A DNA stretch of 64,000 nt from a virus: IMG/VR virus record IMGVR_UViG_3300047546_001496, positions 31,379 to 95,378 of that record; one strand, given 5' to 3'. The notes under the pieces are model-generated. The model saw only the letters and a program-made list of their open reading frames with translations, was not told where the DNA came from and did no database searches. Position numbers and translations under genes: made by a program. Each line of letters begins with the position of its first letter. Position 1 is the stretch's first letter. Below, piece by piece: positions 1 through 9,064 of the stretch.

Positions 1-380
1 ATAGGTGGTCTTACTGTACAAAAATCTTTATACATTGTATTTTCAACTTTAACATCTAAAGATCCAGCACTATTTTTGGTAAATATTAAATCACATGGTG
101 TCTTGAAAACATATCCAGTCATAAAGGCATCCATAATTGCAGGACATGCCTTCCATGTTGGTATCATTCCATAGTCGTCTACTGTACCCTCTTTAGGAAA
201 TGGACAAACTTCCTTTGGTGCCTTATAATATTCTCCGCTAATTGGGTTTTTAGCAAACCTATCTGCATCTTTATACCATTGTGGGATTTCTTTTTGTGTT
301 GATGAAGGTGTAGACTTACTTTCTTTTGTAAGCCACGGTCTATAAGATTTAAATATTACTGGTTTATAATTAGTATCCAC
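1..380 (-). CDS. Partial protein of a three-member phage family (3' end outside window)
   Basis: The reading frame is open from a GTG at 378-380 to the window edge, so the C-terminus is missing. The start overlaps the stop of the upstream oxygenase gene by about 10 bases, which suggests translational coupling. The segment PTWKACPAIMDAF and the following TPCDLIF closely match PSWKSCPAILDIF and TPCDITF in the protein at 42090-42857, so the two are paralogues. Function is unknown; members here sit next to 2-oxoglutarate oxygenase genes. Confidence 0.75.
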   Translation of the reverse strand, partial: MDTNYKPVIFKSYRPWLTKESKSTPSSTQKEIPQWYKDADRFAKNPISGEYYKAPKEVCPFPKEGTVDDYGMIPTWKACPAIMDAFMTGYVFKTPCDLIFTKNSAGSLDVKVENTMYKDFCTVRPP

Positions 381-1092
381 CCTTATGTCCTAACTCATTA
401 ATATCAGTCATGATTACGACACAATACTTTGTACCGCTCTTCATTGGAAGAGATGCATGCTCATAAATGTAGTTAGATGGAAAGATAGCGATATCTCCTA
501 CTTTTGGAGTAAGGGTATATCCATCCAATCTTGGAAATTGAATTTCTCCACCCTCATAATCATCGTTTATATATATAACTGCAGAAACTGTAGCATTATA
601 TGCTGGACCATGATCTGCATGAATATTGAAGTGTTTTCCTTCGCCCTCATACTTTACAAAATTAAATGCTTCATAATAGATAACATTAATTCCCCAATAT
701 CTTGCATAATCATCTATACAAAATTTTAGTTTTTGATATATTTCTTCATGAAGATCAATAAGTTCGCCATTAAATTCATCTCTTGGACCAAGGTTTTCTT
801 GCTTATATTTAAAATCTACACAGTCTCTTGCTCTCTTGATAGGGGTTGAAGAATTTGTTACTTGCGCTTCAGACCATTTATATCTTTTTGTTCCATCAAG
901 ATTTGACTCAAGAGTTTTTATATATCTATCTGCATCATCTTGAGAAAATACATTTCTATAAATATTTAGGCCAAGTCCTGGATTTTCTACAACTATACCA
1001 TTTGATAAAGTTTTTGTAGGATATCTATTTGATGCAGTTTCTGACCTATCTTTTGTAAACCAAGGATTTTGATTTTCATCATAAATTTCCAT
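370..1092 (-). CDS. 2-oxoglutarate/Fe(II)-dependent oxygenase (prolyl 4-hydroxylase-like)
   Basis: This 240-residue protein carries the double-stranded beta-helix signature of P4Hc-type oxygenases. An iron-binding HAD is seen in NIHADHGPAYN, a conserved YINDDYEGGEIQF strand follows, and the distal histidine lies in YEHAS. The residue expected to bind 2-oxoglutarate appears as Lys in GTKYCVV rather than the more common Arg. Such enzymes hydroxylate protein side chains or small molecules; the substrate here is unknown. It lies at the end of the fibre gene block and overlaps the partial gene downstream. Confidence 0.85.
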   Translation of the reverse strand: MEIYDENQNPWFTKDRSETASNRYPTKTLSNGIVVENPGLGLNIYRNVFSQDDADRYIKTLESNLDGTKRYKWSEAQVTNSSTPIKRARDCVDFKYKQENLGPRDEFNGELIDLHEEIYQKLKFCIDDYARYWGINVIYYEAFNFVKYEGEGKHFNIHADHGPAYNATVSAVIYINDDYEGGEIQFPRLDGYTLTPKVGDIAIFPSNYIYEHASLPMKSGTKYCVVIMTDINELGHKGGY

Positions 1093-1117
1093 TTGACTAA
1101 CCTTTCAGTAATTAAAG

Positions 1118-1555
1118 TTATGCTATTTCGCTAAAAGAAGTTCCATCCCAGTTATAAGAAAATCCTAACAAAAGATTTTGACTTGATGGTACCTTAAGCA
1201 AACTCATACCTGTCGCAACTGCTGCTGCATACATTTCTTTTTTTGGGCTATTTGTTGCAATTGCTACTCTAGCAACAACAGTATTATTAGATAAAAATGC
1301 ATATAGGTCAAATGAATCTAGTTCTTCTTGTGTTGCACTTGCTAAATTTGGACCTGCTGTTCCACCAGAAAAAGATGATCCGTTCCAGGTCGCTCCATAA
1401 AGTGCTGTTTGTTTATATGAACTTGCATCAATTGCTGTTATTGGTAAACCAGTTTCCCATGCAGAATCTAAAGTTTCCATTACCTCATTTTTTTGATGAC
1501 TAAAAAATCCAATGACATCATATACATTATCATTTTTTACTACAACTGCATACAT
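1118..1555 (-). CDS. Hypothetical fibre-associated protein
   Basis: This 145-residue protein has no motif that I recognise. It is rich in Ala, Ser and Thr with alternating short strands and ends in a WDGTSFSEIA-type segment. That composition resembles the small structural or fibre accessory proteins around it. It has its own start after a purine-rich site, and nothing indicates an enzyme. Confidence 0.6.
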   Translation of the reverse strand: MYAVVVKNDNVYDVIGFFSHQKNEVMETLDSAWETGLPITAIDASSYKQTALYGATWNGSSFSGGTAGPNLASATQEELDSFDLYAFLSNNTVVARVAIATNSPKKEMYAAAVATGMSLLKVPSSQNLLLGFSYNWDGTSFSEIA

Positions 1556-1631
1556 TAATAGTCTCCTTTAGTACTTTTATTATAGCACATGTTAGTTATT
1601 GGGTACATATTTTTGTATGTACCCGCTAACT

Positions 1632-2582
1632 TTAACAAGCACATGTTCTTCCTGGACAACATACGTTACATCTCCAGCAATATCCGCAGAAACAGCCTCC
1701 GAAAGATGGTGGGAAGAATGGGAAGTAAGGGAAGAATGGGAAGAATGGTGGGAAGAATGGGAAGTAAGGGAAGTAAGGGAAGAATGGTGGGAAGAATGGG
1801 AAGTAAGGGAAGTAAGGGAAGAATGGTGGGAAGAATGGGAAGTAAGGGAAGAATGGGAAGAATGGTGGGAAGAATGGGAAGTAAGGGAAGAATGGGAAGA
1901 ATGGTGGGAAGAATGGGAAGAATGGAAAGAATGGGAAAAACGGCGGGAAGAATGGGAAATAAGGTGGGGTAGTGGTAACATTGTTTGTAGTTACACCAGT
2001 TGATTCTCCGCATGCATTTGTTAGATAAATTGTATATGTTTGTGATCCTGGAGATGATCCAGGGTCATTAGCAGCATATGATGTAGCAGATCCAGATATA
2101 CCAGTATAACTTGATCCATCTGAACCAGTAATTCTGATCGATGTTATTGTGCTACCTCCAGTTGCTGATCCGCTTGGAAGAGTCCATGATATTGTATTTG
2201 TATTAGCAGATGTAGCAGATGCTGAAACTCCTGTAGCATTGCTTGGACTTGTTGTAACTGTTACTGAAGATGAAGCAGATGATGCTGCTGATGTTCCAGA
2301 AGCATTTGTTGCTGTTACTGTAAATGTAGGTGTTGCTCCTGCAGCAATGCCAGTTACAGTAATTGGGGATGATGCTCCTGATGCTGACTGACCAGTGCTT
2401 GCATAAACAGTATAAGAAGTTGCTGGAGGGGATCCTGCAGGCAATGCAAAAGCAACTGATACAGCACCGTCATTATATGCTCTACCAGTACATACGTTGG
2501 TTGGAACAACACTAATTGGTGGCTTTGGCTCTAAGAAGTCGTTTGCTGCTGCTGACTTTTTACCTACTTTTTTATTTGCCAT
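1632..2582 (-). CDS. Adhesin-like fibre protein: FnIII-like domains, Phe-Pro repeats, Cys-rich tail
   Basis: This is a 316-residue modular protein. Residues of about 20-205 look like two fibronectin type III-like beta domains rich in Ser, Thr and Gly. Next come about 90 residues of aromatic-proline repeats ([13 protein letters not shown]-like unit, 39 bp in DNA). The protein ends in a cysteine-dense tail, [13 protein letters not shown], with further Cys at the end. The same tail ends the protein encoded at 13179-14624. The repeat DNA is open in several other frames, but only this frame joins it to a good N-terminal domain and start. It is likely exposed on the virion surface; the ligand is unknown. 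Confidence 0.8.
   Translation of the reverse strand: MANKKVGKKSAAANDFLEPKPPISVVPTNVCTGRAYNDGAVSVAFALPAGSPPATSYTVYASTGQSASGASSPITVTGIAAGATPTFTVTATNASGTSAASSASSSVTVTTSPSNATGVSASATSANTNTISWTLPSGSATGGSTITSIRITGSDGSSYTGISGSATSYAANDPGSSPGSQTYTIYLTNACGESTGVTTNNVTTTPPYFPFFPPFFPFFPFFPFFPPFFPFFPYFPFFPPFFPFFPYFPFFPPFFPYFPYFPFFPPFFPYFPYFPFFPPFFPFFPYFPFFPPSFGGCFCGYCWRCNVCCPGRTCAC
1706..1945 (-). repeat. Tandem repeat coding for Phe-Pro units
   Basis: The plus strand shows a G/A-rich array of units built from GGGAAGAATGG and GGGAAGTAAGG with a period near 39 bp. It lies wholly inside the adhesin gene. A shorter related array lies at 13318-13450. Such arrays can gain or lose units by slippage. Confidence 0.85.
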
Positions 2583-2608
2583 TATTTATTCCCCTTTTTT
2601 ATTGTAAA

Positions 2609-5209
2609 TTATTTAAGATCTCCGTAAACAACCCAAGTATTTGCTGCTCTCTTCAAGAGAGTTGCAGATGACCATTGTGTACGTAAAGTTAATCCTGGAG
2701 TAGCATTTACTGTTACTCCTGCGCCTGCTGCAATTGCAACTCCGCCTGTATTTGTCTGAAGAACATCGATAGAAGTTCCGACTGGGAAATTCAATGTCGA
2801 GTCTGCAGGAATTGTAACGTTTACTGCTGAACCGCCAGTGTGAGAAACCTCAATAAGTGAGTCTCTTTCTGTTAGCGCTCCAAGAGTATACGCTGCTGTT
2901 TTCTGAATAATTGGTGTGCGTGAAGGTACACCTTCTTTTGTCTGTGTACCATCTGTAAAAATGATACCTGAAGAATCTACAGTAACTCCACCAGTAAATG
3001 ATGGTGCTGCAAGGTTTGCCTTAAGTGCAAGGCTTGATGAAAGACCTGAGATCTTTGATTGATCGATTGCTGCTGAAGCGCTAATGTCTCCGTTTACAAT
3101 TGTCCCATCTGCGATCATTGCTGATGTAACTCCACCAGTTGCGATATCAAGTGTTCCTGGTGTAGATTCTGTTAAACCAGAACCTGCTGTTACAGCCTTA
3201 GCAGCATTGAATGCTGCATATGTAACATTTGTTGTTCCAATTGTAATTGCTGATGTATTAGAGCAAACATATCCGTAACCTGAGTTTACTGTACCTTCAA
3301 GAACAAGAGTGAAGTCTCCACCCTTTAGTTCTCCATCTGGTGTATTGTCTGCATCTGTTGCTCTTGTCCATGAACCTGAAGCAACTACATAAATACCATT
3401 TTGTGTTTGTGTGGTTTGATCTTTTACGAGAACACGATCTCCAGCGATTACTGCTACGCCATCAATTGTTTGTGTTCCACTAAGTGTAATATTTCCTGTT
3501 GTAGCAACACGAACTGGCTGATGAAAATTAATTCCTGCAGTTACATTGTCTACATATGCTTTTGTTGCTGCATGTAGGTCAGAACTTGGTGCACCTGAAA
3601 GTGTGAGTGCTCCTGTCATTGTTCCGCCAGCAAGTGACAACTTAGAATCAATCTGTGTCTGAATTGCTGATGTTACGCCATCAACATATCCAAGTTCTGT
3701 TGCTGAAACATTTCCAATAGATGTTGTGCTTGGAAGAACAACTGTTCCTGTAAATGTTGGGCCAGCAAGGTTAGCCTTTAGATCAAGTGCTGTTTGTGTA
3801 GCAGTTGAAACTGGCTTATTAGCATCTGAAGTATTATCTACGTTGCCAAGACCAACCATTGACTTTGTGATACCTGAAACAGTACCAGTAAATGTTGGTG
3901 AAGCAAGATCAGCCTTTGCTGCTAAATCTGTTGTAAGGTTTGCAATCTTTGACTGTGCAATTGCTGCTGATGCATTTATATCAGCATTAACAATTGTTCC
4001 ATCTGCAATCTTAGCAGAAGTTACTGCTCCATCAAGAATTTTTGCTGTTGTTACAGAATCTCCAGCCAACTTATCTGCAGTTACATTGCTATTAACAATC
4101 TTTGCAGTTGTAACTGTGTTATCTGTTGGTGTTCTTGTATCAGATAAGCGAGAATCATTTGTAAGTACAAGATCTGCTGTGTCTGCAATACCGTGTACGC
4201 TTGTTGTATCTAATCTATGTGCTTCAATATCTGCAGTTAGTGCTAAGGCTGTAGTATCTGCAATTCCATGCACATTTGTTGCTGAGTTATGGTTTGATAC
4301 TGCAGTGTCTGCATAATCTTTTGTTGCAAGATCCTCAACATCAGCAATACCATGTACATTTGTTGTTAAAGCATTATGGTTTGCTACTGCTCCGTCTGCA
4401 GCATCAGAGGATGTATTGTCTACATATTCTTTTGTAGCAGCATCATCAGCATTTATAGGTGCTCCGATAAGGGTAAGCATGCCTGTCATTGTTCCACCAG
4501 TTATAGGAAGTTTGCTGCTTAATCCATTAGCCACAGTTGTTGCAAAGTTTTCATCATTAGCAATAGCATTTGAAAGTTCATTTAATGTATTTAATAGTTC
4601 TGGTGAACCAGCAACTATTGAATTAATTCTGCCTTGTACGAATTCGGTTGTTGCAATTTTTGTTGTATTATCAGTTCCAGCCTGAGTAGTTGCTACTGAA
4701 GTAGAACCAAGATCTGCACCTGTTAATGTTTTATTTGTTAGTGTTTGTGTTCCAGTCAGAGTTACTACTGTTGAATCAATATCAAATTGTTCTGAGCCTG
4801 AGTTCCAGTCAATACCTACACCAGCAAGCGCTGATTGATCAACTGTTGCGTTTGAAACAGCATCTGCTACATAATCTTTTGTAGCAAGATCGTCTGTATC
4901 TGCAATACCGTGCACATTTGTAGTAGCATCTGTGTGATCGGAGAGATTGTTTGCCACTGTGGTAAAGAAAGCAGGATCGTCGCCAAGAGAGGCAGCAAGT
5001 TCGTTAAGTGTATCCAATACACCTGGTGCACCATCTAGTATCGCATTTGCGTCTACATAATAGTTAAGTGCGGACCATGCTGATGATCCATTACCAATTT
5101 TAAATTTACCTGTGTCGGTTTCATAACCGATTTCACCTGCTGCTAGAGTTGGGTTTGCTCCCGTCCATTGGGCTGCAGTTCCTCTGCGCTGTTGCATTCT
5201 TGTTGCCAT
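2609..5209 (-). CDS. Long tail fibre protein
   Basis: This 866-residue fibre begins with MATRMQQRRGTAAQWTGANP, the N-terminal module of many phage tail fibres that ends in KFKIGNGSSAW. A long shaft follows, made of repeated ATKDYV, NVHGIAD and VTTAKI motifs typical of beta-helical trimeric fibres. The C-terminal part (LLKRAANTWVVYGDL) resembles the end of the N-terminal part of the protein at 14744-16210. It should be part of the host-recognition structure. Confidence 0.9.
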   Translation of the reverse strand: MATRMQQRRGTAAQWTGANPTLAAGEIGYETDTGKFKIGNGSSAWSALNYYVDANAILDGAPGVLDTLNELAASLGDDPAFFTTVANNLSDHTDATTNVHGIADTDDLATKDYVADAVSNATVDQSALAGVGIDWNSGSEQFDIDSTVVTLTGTQTLTNKTLTGADLGSTSVATTQAGTDNTTKIATTEFVQGRINSIVAGSPELLNTLNELSNAIANDENFATTVANGLSSKLPITGGTMTGMLTLIGAPINADDAATKEYVDNTSSDAADGAVANHNALTTNVHGIADVEDLATKDYADTAVSNHNSATNVHGIADTTALALTADIEAHRLDTTSVHGIADTADLVLTNDSRLSDTRTPTDNTVTTAKIVNSNVTADKLAGDSVTTAKILDGAVTSAKIADGTIVNADINASAAIAQSKIANLTTDLAAKADLASPTFTGTVSGITKSMVGLGNVDNTSDANKPVSTATQTALDLKANLAGPTFTGTVVLPSTTSIGNVSATELGYVDGVTSAIQTQIDSKLSLAGGTMTGALTLSGAPSSDLHAATKAYVDNVTAGINFHQPVRVATTGNITLSGTQTIDGVAVIAGDRVLVKDQTTQTQNGIYVVASGSWTRATDADNTPDGELKGGDFTLVLEGTVNSGYGYVCSNTSAITIGTTNVTYAAFNAAKAVTAGSGLTESTPGTLDIATGGVTSAMIADGTIVNGDISASAAIDQSKISGLSSSLALKANLAAPSFTGGVTVDSSGIIFTDGTQTKEGVPSRTPIIQKTAAYTLGALTERDSLIEVSHTGGSAVNVTIPADSTLNFPVGTSIDVLQTNTGGVAIAAGAGVTVNATPGLTLRTQWSSATLLKRAANTWVVYGDLK

Positions 5210-5267
5210 TTATCTCTCCTTGTGGTATTTCTACCGTTTTATTTCTGTGCTTATTATAACATCAATT

Positions 5268-5723
5268 TTAGTTGAAGTTATCTGTTGCTACACCACCATC
5301 ATAGGTTGCTGTCCATGAGTTGGTGTTGTAATCTCCTCCAGAAACTGGTGTTCCTTGAGGATCATTAAAACTACCAGCGCTAACAAACTGGGATACTATG
5401 AAACCAGTTCCATCAATCGCTGTATCGTGAATATGCTGTGGAAGATTAAGGGTATCGTCAATTGTAGCCATGGTTAGCCATGAGCCATTGTAATAAACAT
5501 TAACTCTTGAGGTTAATGTATCAAACCATTGATCTCCATTTTCTGGTGTAGAGGGAGCGGTAGAACCGACAACCATGCTTCCTGCTACTGAGTCTACATA
5601 TTCCTTTGTAGCAGCATGATTATTTTCAGTAGGAGTACCTACGATTACAGATCCTCCGAAACTACCGCCGTTTCCGACCTGTAGTCCATTCTTGACTTTG
5701 AAATCTTTGTCTACTGTTGCCAA
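5268..5723 (-). CDS. Short tail fibre protein
   Basis: The 151-residue protein begins with MATVDKDFKVKNGLQVGN, nearly the same opening as the 515-residue fibre encoded next to it. It has one HAATKEYVDS shaft repeat and a WFDTLTSRVNVYYNGSW segment, a pattern common in phage fibre proteins. It probably attaches at the same site as its longer neighbour. Confidence 0.85.
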   Translation of the reverse strand: MATVDKDFKVKNGLQVGNGGSFGGSVIVGTPTENNHAATKEYVDSVAGSMVVGSTAPSTPENGDQWFDTLTSRVNVYYNGSWLTMATIDDTLNLPQHIHDTAIDGTGFIVSQFVSAGSFNDPQGTPVSGGDYNTNSWTATYDGGVATDNFN

Positions 5724-5753
5724 GATTTACCACTCCCTCTTTTATTTATTTTT

Positions 5754-7301
5754 TTACTTCAAAAGTGTTCCAACAACAGCCACTGTTGAGTTGTTGTTGA
5801 GAGTTGCTACACGAAGGCGTACATCTGAACCGTTTACATCTGCTGAAACAGATCCAAGTGAGCCGTTTGTTCCTACCATCGCATATTCTGTGATTGCCAC
5901 ATTGTCAGAAGTATCAAGAGTCAAAATAACTTTTGAAACTTCAGTATGTGAACCTTGAGCAATCTTTACAAGGAATTCAGCAGACTTGTAATCTGCCTTA
6001 GCCCATGAGACTGCTGTGCTTGTGCTTGCAGTTGCAACAGAAGCCTCTGCTGCTACCTGCTTTGCAATGCTTGCAATTTCTACTGCAGGGAAGTCAGGTG
6101 TGACTGCCTCAAGAGCAGATACTGCACGAGCATTTGTAAAGTAAAGGTTTGAAGAACCTTCTACAAGATCATCTGTATCAGAATCTGCAACACCGTTTTC
6201 TGCGGTAATTGTAAGACCAGATCCATTTCCAGTAATCTGAATGTTTGTAAGTGTTGCACTTGTTAGAAGTGCTGCTGCGTCTGTCTTTGCACGAGCAGTT
6301 GTGTAATAAAGGTTTGAACCTTCTGCAACATCATCTGTATCAAGATTATTAATACGAGTATTTGTTGCTGAGTCAAGACCATCAGCATAAGACTGTGCTG
6401 CTGTCTGTGCTGCTGCTGCAGAACCTGCTGCATCATAATTTACAGCCAAACCGTCTGCATAATCCTCTGCTGCACCCTGAGCATCATCAACATATTGCTT
6501 TGTTGCTGCATGGTTTGCTGATGTTGGAGCACCTGAAAGTGTCAAAGCACCTGTCATTGTGTCTCCAGCCTTAGCAACCTTTTCACCAATCTGTGTTCCA
6601 ATTGTTGTTGCAAAGCCAGCATCTGAGTTGATTGCTGCTGCTAATTCATTAAGAGTATCAAGAAGTGCTGGTGCACCATTTACAAGTGCTGCAACCTCTT
6701 GGTCTGTGTATGCATTTGCTGCTGTAATAGCATCTGCTTCTGCAGCATCTGCATATGACTGATAGGCAGTTGTGATTGCGCCTTCACGAGTATCTGTATA
6801 TGCCTTAGCATCATTTTCTGCAGCATCTGCATAGTTTTGGTATGCAGTAGTAATTGCAGTTTCACGAGTATCTGTATAGTCATTTGCATCGCTAATTGCT
6901 TCGCCTTTTGCGGTAGCAACTTCTGCATCTGTTGCAAATGAGCCATCAATTGTTGTTGAGATTTGTACGTTTGCTGAACCATTGAATGATACAGAACCTG
7001 TAACATCTCCAGTAAGTTCAATTGTACGAGAAGTCTCAAGAGTTGTTGCTGTATCTGCATTACCAGTTACATCACCAACGAGATCTGCTGTTATTACTCC
7101 CGCAGCAAAATTGCCTGAGCCATCACGCTTTACAACCTTGTCTGCTTCATTTGCTGAGGTGGCTGTTCCACCAATTAAGTTGACGATATAATTTTGATCG
7201 TCTGTTTTCTTTGTAAGAATATCGTGGTTGTTGATGGTACCTGTTGTGCCTTCAACAATCAGACCATTCTTTACCTTAAAGTCTTTTGTGACTGTTGCCA
7301 T
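5754..7301 (-). CDS. Tail fibre protein with coiled and beta shaft repeats
   Basis: This 515-residue protein starts MATVTKDFKVKNGLIVEG and shares that module with the 151-residue gene downstream. Residues of about 130-260 contain repeated AENDAKAYTDTREGAITTAYQ units. Later parts contain LYYTTARA and LYFTNARA motifs known from fibre shafts. The C-terminus forms a beta-rich domain ending RVATLNNNSTVAVVGTLLK. It is a likely structural protein of the adsorption apparatus. Confidence 0.88.
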   Translation of the reverse strand: MATVTKDFKVKNGLIVEGTTGTINNHDILTKKTDDQNYIVNLIGGTATSANEADKVVKRDGSGNFAAGVITADLVGDVTGNADTATTLETSRTIELTGDVTGSVSFNGSANVQISTTIDGSFATDAEVATAKGEAISDANDYTDTRETAITTAYQNYADAAENDAKAYTDTREGAITTAYQSYADAAEADAITAANAYTDQEVAALVNGAPALLDTLNELAAAINSDAGFATTIGTQIGEKVAKAGDTMTGALTLSGAPTSANHAATKQYVDDAQGAAEDYADGLAVNYDAAGSAAAAQTAAQSYADGLDSATNTRINNLDTDDVAEGSNLYYTTARAKTDAAALLTSATLTNIQITGNGSGLTITAENGVADSDTDDLVEGSSNLYFTNARAVSALEAVTPDFPAVEIASIAKQVAAEASVATASTSTAVSWAKADYKSAEFLVKIAQGSHTEVSKVILTLDTSDNVAITEYAMVGTNGSLGSVSADVNGSDVRLRVATLNNNSTVAVVGTLLK

Positions 7302-7316
7302 TTTTTATCTCCTTAT

Positions 7317-7763
7317 TTACGCCTTAAGTCCAATTCGTGCATAACGAACTGTGACTGGCTTAATTGCAGGATCTGGAGTAACCGTTAAGGATACTGTATT
7401 TCCAGCCCTTGAGACGCTAATGGTGCCAATATTCCCATCGTTGTCTATTGTTCCGTATTCGCTGACATTTACATTTGTACCGTCAACTAATACGGTCAAC
7501 TCTGTTGCATAAAATTTATTGTCTCCCGCAGTTATCTTAGCGATTGAAACAATATACTTGACCATACGCCATTCTGTTGCATCAAAATTATCAATTACTG
7601 TTGGATTCTCAATACCTGTAATTGTATTTTCATTATTGCCCATAGATCCAAGATCTGTAGAACGAGCAGAGGCGGAATCAATTAAATCTTCGTAATCTTG
7701 TTGAGAGGGACGATCTCCAGTCTCAAACTTTGTCTTTAGTGTTGGTATTGATATCTTTGCCAT
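7317..7763 (-). CDS. Small fibre or baseplate protein
   Basis: This 148-residue protein has the N-terminal ISIPTLKTKFETGDRPSQQDYEDLIDS module seen in front of phage fibre domains. Its beta-rich C-terminus resembles that of the 515-residue neighbour (VRYARIGLKA versus VRLRVATLNN). It is separated from the neighbouring gene by a short ribosome-binding region and is probably in the same operon. Confidence 0.75.
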   Translation of the reverse strand: MAKISIPTLKTKFETGDRPSQQDYEDLIDSASARSTDLGSMGNNENTITGIENPTVIDNFDATEWRMVKYIVSIAKITAGDNKFYATELTVLVDGTNVNVSEYGTIDNDGNIGTISVSRAGNTVSLTVTPDPAIKPVTVRYARIGLKA

Positions 7764-7786
7764 GTTGGTATTATAACTCCTTTTTA

Positions 7787-8035
7787 TTATAAAATATAGT
7801 TGCTATATCCTATAATTTGTAGTGGGATTGGGGGTGGATTATTCTTAGAATACCCAAACGAACTAACATTAATAAACTGCACTCTAAAAGGCAAAACCTC
7901 CTGTAGTTTAACCTTTGGTGTTATATCATTTATTCTTATTGATCTTTTGTCTAATTCTTTAATCTGAGCATGTGCTAAACGATGTGTTGTATTATAAACT
8001 TCTTTATAGGCAGGGGTTAAATTTTGATTTATCAT
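7787..8035 (-). CDS. Hypothetical small protein
   Basis: The product is 82 residues with no recognised domain. Its start overlaps the stop of the 129-residue gene upstream by four bases, which ties it to the fibre operon. It may be a chaperone or connector for the fibre, but nothing in the sequence shows this. Confidence 0.6.
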   Translation of the reverse strand: MINQNLTPAYKEVYNTTHRLAHAQIKELDKRSIRINDITPKVKLQEVLPFRVQFINVSSFGYSKNNPPPIPLQIIGYSNYIL

Positions 8036-8421
8036 TCCGTAACATCTTCAATGATAACCATGGAACCTTTGGCTACCGTCCAGACTCTTCCTTCTGACAA
8101 AAGTTCTGTCAACTGAATATCAAAGATATCTCCAGTTTCTAAAAGTTCTGATTGAGATGATAATAGTGTTACAGTAAAACTTCCTTCTACATCTTGAAAT
8201 TCAATTGGTTGTGGCTCAAGAGAAATAATTACTTCGTCTGTTGATGGACGATAAATATCCATCTTAATTTCCCAATCATCTAAGTATAGTGGTTCTCTTG
8301 CATCGTTTGTTACATAAACTCTAAATGATGCAGAGTCTCCACGAACTACAGTCCATCTAACTTCTGGTGGTAAAGCACCTAATGCATATGAGTCTGTTGT
8401 CTGATTTCGGAAGGTAGTCAT
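8032..8421 (-). CDS. Baseplate/fibre Ig-like protein (paralogue 1 of 3)
   Basis: The 129-residue protein contains PPEVRWTVVRGDSASFRVYV, matching NIQWRVVRGDTATLRIAFY in the protein at 20728-21126. A related start is seen at 17884-18324. The pattern suits the immunoglobulin-like N-terminal domain of upper baseplate proteins. A TATAAT at 428-433 (8428-8433) lies exactly six bases before the ATG, so the transcript is probably leaderless. Confidence 0.75.
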   Translation of the reverse strand: MTTFRNQTTDSYALGALPPEVRWTVVRGDSASFRVYVTNDAREPLYLDDWEIKMDIYRPSTDEVIISLEPQPIEFQDVEGSFTVTLLSSQSELLETGDIFDIQLTELLSEGRVWTVAKGSMVIIEDVTE

Positions 8422-8439
8422 AATGCGATTATATCATAT

Positions 8440-8958
8440 TTAGGCTAATCCAGCCTTCAATGCTCCCCATGTTCCATTGCCTTTTGCTTGTACAACAATA
8501 ACACCAGTTGATGTTCCATTGACAGCAACAATTCCAATTGCTCCACCTGTTGTTGTATTTGTTAAAGAACCGTATTGATCTACATATAAAAGAGATCCTG
8601 GAGTTCCAAGACCACTTGTATTTACATTTGTTAATACTCCAGCAACAACAACTTCTCCACTTCCGCCATGTGTTATTTCTGATTTTGTCAAACCAAGAAA
8701 TGGTTTATCGTCTGATAATGTTGATGTAAATAATGATATAGTTGTTTTATTATTTGTATATCCTGTAGCATATACTGGTTTTGCTGAACCTATAGTTGAG
8801 CCTGAGTTATTTATTACCTTTACCCGAACATTTGAAGCATCAAGAGATGCAAGCGCATCATCAACAGTATCTGCTAGTTTTTTAATATCACCATGTACAT
8901 TAACAGGATCAGTTGATTCTGGATATTTTAAATCATATTTATTAGTTTCTTGTGCCAT
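8440..8958 (-). CDS. Tail or capsid-decoration protein
   Basis: This 172-residue protein begins with MAQETNKYDLKYPESTDPV, an N-terminal module common in phage tail proteins, followed by a short helix (IKKLADTVDDAL). The rest is a Gly/Thr-rich beta domain with SGEVVVAGVLTNV, similar to capsid decoration or fibre knob folds. A TATAAT at 8967-8972 lies eight bases upstream of the ATG, so it has its own promoter. Confidence 0.75.
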   Translation of the reverse strand: MAQETNKYDLKYPESTDPVNVHGDIKKLADTVDDALASLDASNVRVKVINNSGSTIGSAKPVYATGYTNNKTTISLFTSTLSDDKPFLGLTKSEITHGGSGEVVVAGVLTNVNTSGLGTPGSLLYVDQYGSLTNTTTGGAIGIVAVNGTSTGVIVVQAKGNGTWGALKAGLA

Positions 8959-8978
8959 AGAAAATAATTATACCATGT

Positions 8979-9008
8979 TTGACTAAATCCCCTAAATTGT
9001 GTTATACT
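8979..9008 (+). promoter_or_regulatory. Sigma70-type promoter for the lysozyme-like gene
   Basis: TTGACT (8979-8984) and TATACT (9003-9008) are 18 bases apart. The expected transcript starts near 9015. It begins with a hairpin (ATGGCACC pairing with GGTGTCAT, 9019-9043) and carries the AGGAGGAA site just before the ATG at 9065. Confidence 0.75.
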
Positions 9009-9064
9009 AGGAAGTAATATGGCACCCTTTAACAAGGTGTCATTACGTTTCTAAGGAGGAAACT

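Noticed and set aside
1589-2013. Several long open frames on both strands across the Phe-Pro repeat
   Set aside because: The repeat has a period that is a multiple of three and few stops, so many frames stay open. Only the 1632-2582 frame links to a sensible start and domain.
3726-4316. Plus-strand open frame of about 196 codons
   Set aside because: It is the complement of the long fibre gene, with composition typical of antisense frames and no ribosome-binding site.
6680-7060. Gln/Leu-rich open frame on the same strand as the fibre
   Set aside because: It is an out-of-frame shadow of the repeat-rich 515-residue fibre gene.
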